Shown piece after piece: positions 1-4,901 of a DNA stretch of 8,327 bases. Source of the stretch: DATHTC01 sp050262775 (GTDB lineage: Bacteria; Actinomycetota; Thermoleophilia; Gaiellales; Gaiellaceae); NCBI GenBank assembly GCA_050262775.1, contig JBLNEO010000082.1, forward strand, positions 1 to 8,327, in the 5' to 3' direction. The first letter of the stretch is position 1; the number at the start of each line of letters is the position of its first letter. The notes beneath the pieces are model-generated. The model ran no database searches. It was not told where the DNA came from and worked only from the letters and a program-made list of their open reading frames with translations. The position numbers and the translations under genes are program-made.

Positions 1-1001
1 GAGAACCGCGAGGCCTCGAGGAACAGGTGCAGCTGTCGCTCCCGCGTCTGCGTCGCGAGCGGATAGCCCTCGAGGATGTTGAGCGCCTCGCCGACGGTCG
101 AGCCGCCGCTCGAGGGCGGACCCATGCCCCAGACGTCGAGGCCGCGGTAGCCGACCCGCGTGGGCTCGCGCTCCGGCGCGACGTAGCCGTGCAGGTCGCG
201 CATCCTCATCAGGCCGCTCCGCCAGACGTGGTTCGCGGTCGGGGCGACGGGCGGATGCTGCACCGTCTCGGTGAGGGCGTCGGCGATCGCGCCGCGGTAG
301 AAGCCCTTCTCGCCGAGCTGGGCGATGCGCTCGTACGCGCGGGCGAGGTCCGGGTTGCGGAACACCGTGCCGACGTCCCTGGGGGTCCCGTCGGGGTCGA
401 GGAAGAGCGCCGCCGAGGCGGGGACGTCGTCGAACCAGTCGACGTTCGCGAGCGTCTGGTCGAAGAAGACCTGGTCGATGACGAAGCCCTCGCGCGCGAG
501 CCTGATCGCCGGCTGAAGCGCCTCGGCGAGCGAGATCGTCCCGTACCGGTCGAGCGCGCGGGCCCAGCCCGCGACGGTCCCGGGGACGCCGACGGACAGG
601 CCGCTGTAGCGAGCGGCGTTGAACGGCAGCGGCGCGCCGTTCTCCCAGAACGAGTCGGGCCGCATCGCCGCCGGAGCCGTTTCGCGATGGTCGACGGTCG
701 TGACCGTGCCGCCCGCGGTCCGGAGCAGCAGGAAGCCGCCGCCGCCGATCCCGCACGAGAACGGCTCGGTGACGCCGAGCACCGCGGCAGCAGTGACGGC
801 GGCGTCGACCGCGTTGCCGCCGCGGCGGAGCGTCTCGACCGCGGCCCGTGTCGCGAGCGTCTCGACCGTCGCAGCGGCACCGCCCGTGCCGACGGCGGTC
901 GGAGGGCCGGTGGGTGCGGTCGCCGCGGCGGCGGTGCCGGCGAACGTGCCGAGGAGGAGGGCGGAGGCCGCAGTGACGAGCGAGCAGAGCCTGGTTCGCA
1001 T
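1..1001 (-). CDS. ggt: Gamma-glutamyltransferase (glutathione hydrolase), exported, 3' end cut off by window
   Basis: This is the N-terminal 333 residues of a gamma-glutamyltranspeptidase, an N-terminal nucleophile hydrolase that cleaves gamma-glutamyl bonds such as that of glutathione outside the cytoplasm. The reading frame is open to the left edge. Residues 1-27 look like a Sec signal peptide: MRTR, a hydrophobic core around ALLLGTFAG, then an AAAA cleavage region. Family hallmarks follow in order: RRGGNAVDAAV (59-69), CGIGGGGF (83-90), DHRETAP (104-110, whose Arg106 matches the glutamate carboxylate-binding arginine), GVPGTVAGW (138-146) and PPSSGG (295-300). The autoprocessing threonine and small subunit lie beyond the edge. 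The ATG at 1001-999 is fixed by a GGAGG 5 nt upstream. The gene follows the DUF3830 gene by 51 nt, so it may be the last member of the cluster or have its own promoter. GGT-like proteins include the oxamate amidohydrolase HpxW of Klebsiella uric-acid catabolism, but the signal peptide and the conserved arginine favour true GGT. Confidence 0.92.
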   Translation of the reverse strand, partial: MRTRLCSLVTAASALLLGTFAGTAAAATAPTGPPTAVGTGGAAATVETLATRAAVETLRRGGNAVDAAVTAAAVLGVTEPFSCGIGGGGFLLLRTAGGTVTTVDHRETAPAAMRPDSFWENGAPLPFNAARYSGLSVGVPGTVAGWARALDRYGTISLAEALQPAIRLAREGFVIDQVFFDQTLANVDWFDDVPASAALFLDPDGTPRDVGTVFRNPDLARAYERIAQLGEKGFYRGAIADALTETVQHPPVAPTANHVWRSGLMRMRDLHGYVAPEREPTRVGYRGLDVWGMGPPSSGGSTVGEALNILEGYPLATQTRERQLHLFLEASRF

Positions 1002-1006
1002 GGTCG

Positions 1007-1011
1007 CCTCC
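1007..1011 (-). promoter_or_regulatory. Shine-Dalgarno of ggt
   Basis: On the minus strand GGAGG is followed by CGACC and the ATG of ggt, a 5-nt spacing. This decides the start. It is the strongest ribosome binding site in the window and contrasts with the apparently leaderless starts at 4581, 4605, 6577 and 6634. No convincing -10 box was seen in the 51 nt between this gene and the preceding DUF3830 stop. Confidence 0.75.
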
Positions 1012-1052
1012 TAGTGGTGGACGGCGACCCTCTACCCGGCGGCGTCGAACCT

Positions 1053-1460
1053 CTACCGCTCGCGGAACGTGATCGCCTGCGCGCCCTCCCAGAGCGTGAG
1101 GCGGCCGAGCTCCTTCAGCTGCTCCTGCCCCTCGACGAGGGTGGCGAAGTGGTTCGCCCACAGGTGCCCGGCCTTGCTGGCGAAGCTGCAGTAGCCGTAG
1201 GGGAAGAGCAGCTCCGTCTCGCTCTGCCCGCCGGGGTAGAGCGCGAGCTCGCCGGGGTGCGGGTAGCTCGTCGCGTTCTCCGGACCGATCCCGAGCTCGC
1301 GGTCGCCCCACGGGATCCAGTTCGACTCGCCGCTCCAGCGGCAGTGGATGATCCGGTCCTCGAACGGGAGCATGGCCTTGAACGCCGCGACGGTCCGCGG
1401 CGCGAGCTCGTCCTCCCAGCGTGCGACGAACCGCATCCCGGCGGCGACGATCTCGAGCAC
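1053..1460 (-). CDS. DUF3830 family protein, cyclophilin-like fold
   Basis: This 135-residue cytoplasmic protein (no signal peptide or membrane segment) matches the DUF3830 family, which from structural-genomics work has a cyclophilin-like beta-barrel fold but no established activity. The identifying block runs from GESNWIPWG (44-52) through LGIGPENATSYPHPG (56-70) to LYPGG (74-78) and ETELLFPYG (81-89). The N-terminus, LEIVAAGMRFVARWEDE followed by APRTVAAF, is the usual opening strand pair and helix of the family. That supports the GTG start at 1460-1458 over the internal ATG at codon 9. The GTG lies 10 nt after the puuD stop with no clear Shine-Dalgarno, so expression probably depends on the upstream genes. 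Its place directly behind urate oxidase suggests a role in urate or purine metabolism, perhaps in binding a small ring compound; this is inference. A prolyl isomerase role is not implied by the fold. Confidence 0.85.
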   Translation of the reverse strand: MLEIVAAGMRFVARWEDELAPRTVAAFKAMLPFEDRIIHCRWSGESNWIPWGDRELGIGPENATSYPHPGELALYPGGQSETELLFPYGYCSFASKAGHLWANHFATLVEGQEQLKELGRLTLWEGAQAITFRER

Positions 1461-1470
1461 GGGCGGCAGG

Positions 1471-2610
1471 CTACCCGCTGGCGAGCCAGGCGAGCAGCGC
1501 GGAGCGCTCCGCGTCCGTCATGCCGGTCGCGTTGCCCGGCGGCATCGCCCTCGTCCGGACCATCGTCGCGACGAGGTCGGCGCGGGCACGCGCGTCCGCG
1601 GCCGAGCCGAGGTGGATGCCCTTCGGCGCCGCGACCCCGCTGTGGCAGCCGCTGCAGCGCAGCCGGACGATCTCGGTTGCCTGCGCGTCGGTCGCGGCCC
1701 GCGCGCCCGTCGCCTCGTCGTCGGGCCTGAGCGCCACCGCGAGCGCGACCGCGGCGACCGCGGCGGCGGCAGGGATCCACCACGCGCGCAGGCCGCGGTG
1801 CCACAGGTTGAAGAAGTGCCTGACCCCGGCCAGGAGCCCGGCCACGACCACGAGCACGAGCCAGGCGTGGCCGCTGCCGTAGGTGACGGGGAAGTGCCCC
1901 GCGAGCATCGCGAAGACGACCGGGAGCGTGAGGTAGTTGTTGTGCACGGACCGCCGCTTCGCCTCGAGCCCCGGCGCGGGGTCGGGCGGGCGGCCCTCCT
2001 CCTTCGCGCGGATCAGCTCGCGGTGCGCCGGGATGATCACGCGGAAGACGTTCGCGGCCATGATCGTCCCGAGCATCGCCCCGACCTGCAGGTAGGCGGC
2101 GCGCGGCGCGAACAGCTCGCCGGCCGCCCACGCGGAGGCGACGACGAGCGCGGCCACCGCGACGCCCAGCAGCCGGTCGTCGCGGACGAGCCGGCAGAGG
2201 CCGTCGTAGGCGAGCCACGCGAGCAGCAGCCCACCCGCGCTCAGCGCGACCGCCTGCCACGTCGTCAGGTCGGCGACGGACGGGTCGATCAGGCGCGTCC
2301 CGGCGTCCGTGTAGTAGAGGACGACGAGGAGCGAGAAGCCCGAGAGCCACGTCGTGTACGCCTCCCACTTGAACCAGTGCAGCGGCTCGGGCATCGGCTC
2401 GGGCGGCAGCGCGTACTTCTCGGACCGGTAGAAGCCGCCGCCGTGGACGCCCCAGTACTCGCCGCCGACGCCCTGCGTCGGCTCGCGCGGCGGACGCAGG
2501 CCCAGGTCGAGGCGGATGAAGTAGAACGAGGCCCCGATCCACGCGATCCCGGCGACGACGTGCAGGAGCCGCAGGCAGACGTCGAGGACGTCCCTCAGGT
2601 ACGGGTCCAT
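1471..2610 (-). CDS. puuD: Membrane-bound cytochrome-c urate oxidase (urate hydroxylase PuuD)
   Basis: This 379-residue integral membrane protein oxidises urate to 5-hydroxyisourate. Unlike cofactor-free uricase, the PuuD family has an N-terminal multi-helix membrane domain fused to a C-terminal cytochrome c, which is thought to pass electrons to the respiratory chain rather than making hydrogen peroxide. About eight hydrophobic segments are visible: roughly 9-33, 86-101, 116-136, 146-166, 175-195, 224-240, 249-265 and 276-294. Family motifs are IAWIGASFYFIRLDLGL (22-38), FKWEAYTTWLSGFSLL (80-95) and VHNNYLTLPVVF (222-233). The cytochrome part carries the haem-binding CSGCH (C319, C322, H323) and a likely axial methionine, M356 in RAMPPGN. 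The ATG at 2610 has GAGGG 4 nt upstream and overlaps the end of the OHCU decarboxylase gene by 16 nt, suggesting translational coupling. Its product is the substrate of the hydrolase encoded two genes earlier. Function is confident from motifs and context together. Confidence 0.94.
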   Translation of the reverse strand: MDPYLRDVLDVCLRLLHVVAGIAWIGASFYFIRLDLGLRPPREPTQGVGGEYWGVHGGGFYRSEKYALPPEPMPEPLHWFKWEAYTTWLSGFSLLVVLYYTDAGTRLIDPSVADLTTWQAVALSAGGLLLAWLAYDGLCRLVRDDRLLGVAVAALVVASAWAAGELFAPRAAYLQVGAMLGTIMAANVFRVIIPAHRELIRAKEEGRPPDPAPGLEAKRRSVHNNYLTLPVVFAMLAGHFPVTYGSGHAWLVLVVVAGLLAGVRHFFNLWHRGLRAWWIPAAAAVAAVALAVALRPDDEATGARAATDAQATEIVRLRCSGCHSGVAAPKGIHLGSAADARARADLVATMVRTRAMPPGNATGMTDAERSALLAWLASG

Positions 2611-3008
2611 CGATCCCTCGCGATCGCCGCCAGCGCGCGCAGGCCCGCCTCGAGCTCCTCCTCGCGCGTCTGCCCGAGCCGCTCGCGCAGCTCGGGGAGC
2701 AGCTCGGCACGCGTGCGGCCGGCCACGAACGTCACGAAGCGGAAGCCGAACACCTCCTCGTACTCGGCGTTCAGCCGCTGGAGCTCCGCGAGCACCTCCG
2801 GCTCCGCGCCCCGCTGCTCGTCCGAGGGCTCGCCGATCCGTGGGTGCGCGGCGAGCGCCTCGGCCTGCTCGTCCGGCGGCGCGGCGAGGAGCACGTCCTC
2901 GCGCTCGAGCGGCCGCTCGACCCGTGCGAGGCGCTCGACCAGGCGCGTGCGCCCCGAGAAGAGCGGCGCGAGCGCCTCCGCGGTCAACTGCCGCGGTAGC
3001 TCGCGCAT
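2595..3008 (-). CDS. uraD: 2-oxo-4-hydroxy-4-carboxy-5-ureidoimidazoline (OHCU) decarboxylase
   Basis: This 137-residue enzyme decarboxylates OHCU to S-allantoin, the last step of the uricase pathway. The catalytic histidine sits in the HPRIGE motif (H55). The following SDEQ (62-65) corresponds to the conserved acidic/glutamine pair near the active site. The C-terminal half carries LNAEYEEVFGFRFVTFVAGR (79-98), the family signature around the substrate-binding FGF loop, then the LRERL helix and the final ALAAIARDR helix. At 137 residues it is shorter than the common length of about 160-170; the N-terminal helical region before the catalytic histidine is trimmed. The ATG at 3008 lies inside the hydrolase gene and overlaps it by 25 nt. 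The stop overlaps puuD by 16 nt. This packing links production of the three consecutive uricolytic enzymes. Confidence 0.93.
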   Translation of the reverse strand: MRELPRQLTAEALAPLFSGRTRLVERLARVERPLEREDVLLAAPPDEQAEALAAHPRIGEPSDEQRGAEPEVLAELQRLNAEYEEVFGFRFVTFVAGRTRAELLPELRERLGQTREEELEAGLRALAAIARDRWTRT

Positions 3009-3259
3009 CCGAAGGGCGAGACGAGCAGCGGCACGTGGTAGTGGCCCTCCTCGAGCGCGACCGTCAGCTCGACGCGGCGGAAGAACGGGGACGGCGGGTG
3101 GAAGACGAGCGTGTAGTCCCCGGGCTCGAGCGCATCCGCGAGCCGGGCGCGTCCGTCGGCGTCCGTCCGCGCCTCGCCGACGCCGACGACCTCGACGCGC
3201 ACGCCGGCCGCGGGCGCGCCGGCCGCCGTGTCGAGGACGTGGGTCGAGAGCGAGATCAC
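2984..3259 (-). CDS. uraH: 5-hydroxyisourate hydrolase (transthyretin-like), compact form
   Basis: This 91-residue enzyme of the transthyretin-related family hydrolyses 5-hydroxyisourate to OHCU. The N-terminus has the LSTHVLDTAAGAPAAGV signature (4-20, catalytic H7). TDADGR (32-37) supplies the active-site arginine, HYHVPLLVSPFG (73-84) the second histidine (H75), and the protein ends exactly at the family's C-terminal YRGS. It is about 20 residues shorter than typical members, with loops shortened around residues 24-31 and 56-62, yet all catalytic motifs remain. The start is a GTG at 3259-3257 whose GTGA overlaps the TGA stop of the deaminase gene, placing Met1 just before the signature. 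The same frame runs open further upstream, but only as antisense-free shadow of the deaminase gene with no family similarity. The gene then overlaps uraD by 25 nt. Confidence 0.92.
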   Translation of the reverse strand: MISLSTHVLDTAAGAPAAGVRVEVVGVGEARTDADGRARLADALEPGDYTLVFHPPSPFFRRVELTVALEEGHYHVPLLVSPFGCASYRGS

Positions 3260-4581
3260 GGCCGCAGCTTCGCCGCCTGGCGCCGGTGCTCCTCCGCGAT
3301 GGCAGCCTCGTCCGCGTGCACGAGACGCCCGTCGCGGACGACGTCCGCGCCGCCGACGACGAGGCGGTCGACGCGCTGCGGCCCGGCGAAGACGAGGCCC
3401 GCGACCGGGTCGTCGGCGCCCGCGAGCTCGAGCCCGTCCGTCCGCCACACCGCGAAGTCGGCGCGTTTTCCCGGCTCGAGCGAGCCGAGGTCGTCGCGAC
3501 GGAGCACCGCCGCGCCGCCGCGCGTCGCGAGCCGGAGCGCCTCGCGGGCCGTCAGCGCCGCCGGGCCGCCGCGGCCGCGTGCGACGAGCAGCGCCTGCTT
3601 CACCTCGAAGAACAGGTCGCTGCGCTCGTTCGACGCGGATCCGTCGACGCCGAGCCCGACCCGCACGCCCGCGTCGAGCATCGCGCGCACGGGCGCGACG
3701 CCCGCGCCGAGGCGGAGGTTCGACGTCGGGCAGTGGGCGACGCCCGTCCCCGCGGCCCCGAACGCGCGCACGTCCGCCTCCGAGAGGTGGACGCAGTGGG
3801 CGCACCAGACGTCCTCGGCCAGCCACCCGACCTGCTCGAGGTACTCGAGCGGGCGGCAGCCGAAGAGCTCGCGGCAGTACGCGTCCTCCTCGACGGTCTC
3901 CGCGAGGTGCGTGTGGAGCTGGAGCCCGAGCCGCCGCGCGAGTGCCGCCGACTCCTCCATCAGCCGCTTCGTCACGGAGAAGGGCGAGCACGGCGCGACC
4001 ACGATCCGGACGAAGCCGCCGTCGTCCTGGAGCCCGGCGAGGCGCTCCGTGTCGGCGAGGACGTCGTCGAGGCGCTCGACGAGCGAGTCGGGCGGGAGGC
4101 CGCCGTCCGACTCGCCGAGGTCCATCGATCCGCGCGAGGCGTGGATGCGGACGCCGAGCTCGCGCGCGGCCGCGATCTCCGCCTCGACGAGGCCGGACAC
4201 GCCGCGCGGGAACACGTAGTGGTGGTCGAAGACGGTCGTGCATCCCGACAGGGCGAGCTCCGCGATCCCGGTGCGTGCGGCCGCCGCGAGCATCTCCTCG
4301 TCGATCCGCGCCCACGTCGGGTAGAGCGTCTTCAGCCACGTGAAGAGGTCGGCCTCCTGCGCGCGGGCGCGCGTCAGCGTCTGGTAGAGGTGGTGGTGCG
4401 TGTTGACGAGCCCCGCCGTGACGACCGCGCCGCCGAGGTCGACGCGCTCGTCCGTCTCGGGCGCCGCCCCCGTGCCGACGTCCGCCACCACGCCGTCCTC
4501 GACGACCAGCCAGCCGCCGTCGAGCTCGGTGCCCGCCTCGTCCCCGACGACCACGTGCGCGTTCGCGTAGGCACGCCTCAC
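3256..4581 (-). CDS. 8-oxoguanine deaminase (amidohydrolase superfamily)
   Basis: This 441-residue cytoplasmic metal-dependent deaminase closely resembles the 8-oxoguanine deaminase group (Pa0142 type), which converts 8-oxoguanine to urate plus ammonia. Metal and catalytic motifs in order are NTHHHLYQTLTR (60-71, ligands H62 and H64), HTHLAE (223-228, H225 and E228), AHCVHL (261-266, H262) and GVDGSAS (311-317, D313). Group-specific stretches are LFTWLKTLYPTW (79-90), ASRGSMDLGES (148-158), APCSPFSVTK (196-205) and AHCPTSNLRL (282-291). Related TRZ/ATZ and guanine deaminases share the metal site but not all of these. The GTG at 4581-4579 is the chosen start: there is no Shine-Dalgarno, but a TAGGCT box lies 7 nt upstream, which suggests a leaderless transcript. 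It is the first gene of the urate-degrading cluster and its stop overlaps the uraH start as GTGA, so its expected product enters the pathway encoded directly behind it. Activity on guanine or isocytosine cannot be excluded from sequence. Confidence 0.88.
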   Translation of the reverse strand: MRRAYANAHVVVGDEAGTELDGGWLVVEDGVVADVGTGAAPETDERVDLGGAVVTAGLVNTHHHLYQTLTRARAQEADLFTWLKTLYPTWARIDEEMLAAAARTGIAELALSGCTTVFDHHYVFPRGVSGLVEAEIAAARELGVRIHASRGSMDLGESDGGLPPDSLVERLDDVLADTERLAGLQDDGGFVRIVVAPCSPFSVTKRLMEESAALARRLGLQLHTHLAETVEEDAYCRELFGCRPLEYLEQVGWLAEDVWCAHCVHLSEADVRAFGAAGTGVAHCPTSNLRLGAGVAPVRAMLDAGVRVGLGVDGSASNERSDLFFEVKQALLVARGRGGPAALTAREALRLATRGGAAVLRRDDLGSLEPGKRADFAVWRTDGLELAGADDPVAGLVFAGPQRVDRLVVGGADVVRDGRLVHADEAAIAEEHRRQAAKLRP

Positions 4582-4588
4582 GCGGTGC

Positions 4589-4598
4589 AGCCTAAGCT
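4589..4598. promoter_or_regulatory. Overlapping divergent -10 boxes for two leaderless genes
   Basis: The 10 bases AGCCTAAGCT hold two -10-like TANNNT boxes on opposite strands. On the plus strand TAAGCT (4593-4598) lies 6 nt before the ATG at 4605. On the minus strand TAGGCT (4594-4589) lies 7 nt before the GTG at 4581. The boxes share the TA at 4593-4594. A 6-7 nt spacing puts transcription start at or next to each start codon, as in leaderless transcripts of high-GC actinobacteria. No convincing -35 hexamer is visible on either side; any such element must lie inside the opposite gene. The assignment is inferred from spacing and the similar arrangement at 6577/6634. Confidence 0.6.
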
Positions 4599-4604
4599 TC
4601 CGCG

Positions 4605-4901
4605 ATGGTCGCGGCCATGGCCACCATCGTCGGTCCCGTCCCCGGGCTCGCGGAGATCGCGCGCATGGCCGCCGACTCGATCGAGGGCTGGCTGCGCGAG
4701 TACCCGGGCTACCGCGGGCTCGTCGTGCTGACCGACCAGGACCACGAGCGCTCGCGCGTGATCACGTTCTGGGAGACCGCCGAGGACGAGGCACGGGCGC
4801 GCGAGAGCCGTGCCGCGATGCGGGACAGCGTCGCCGCCACCGTCGGGATGAACGTGGTCGAGATCGAGGTCTGCGACGTGCCCGTGCTCGAGCTGGCCTA
4901 G
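4605..4901 (+). CDS. Small protein, likely dimeric alpha-beta barrel (ABM-like) fold
   Basis: This is a 98-residue soluble protein of unknown function. The pattern is a strand, a long helix (17-32), PGYRGLVVLTDQ (37-48), a strand RSRVITFWETAEDE (53-66), a helix of mostly charged and Ala residues (66-79) and a final strand VVEIEVCDVPVLEL. This resembles the antibiotic-biosynthesis-monooxygenase / stress-response dimeric barrel superfamily, where FWET and YPGY-type segments are common. No catalytic residue can be named. Codon third positions are almost all G or C, so it is a real gene and not an antisense shadow. The ATG at 4605 is preferred because of a TAAGCT box 6 nt upstream; ATG at 4617 is an alternative. 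It is divergent from 8-oxoguanine deaminase and convergent with adenine deaminase, sharing the stop palindrome CTAG. It may be a small-molecule-binding or oxygenase-like accessory of purine catabolism, but context alone supports this. Confidence 0.78.
   Translation: MVAAMATIVGPVPGLAEIARMAADSIEGWLREYPGYRGLVVLTDQDHERSRVITFWETAEDEARARESRAAMRDSVAATVGMNVVEIEVCDVPVLELA
4898..4901. other. CTAG palindrome shared as stop codon by convergent genes
   Basis: Read on the plus strand, TAG at 4899-4901 ends the small barrel gene. Read on the minus strand, TAG (4900-4898) ends adenine deaminase. The two coding regions therefore overlap by four bases and there is no room for a terminator between them. Each transcript must either stop inside the opposite gene or continue antisense to it. 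Confidence 0.95.

Noticed and set aside
3260..4339. A long in-frame upstream extension of the 5-hydroxyisourate hydrolase.
   Set aside because: The extension overlaps the 8-oxoguanine deaminase gene in another frame and has only low-complexity Arg/Ala/Pro sequence. The family N-terminus begins right at the GTG at 3259.
1348..4731. A plus-strand open frame of more than 1100 codons across the uricolytic genes.
   Set aside because: It is antisense to five genes with clear family motifs, is dominated by Arg, Ala, Pro and Gly, and has no recognisable domain. Long stop-free antisense frames are expected at this GC content.
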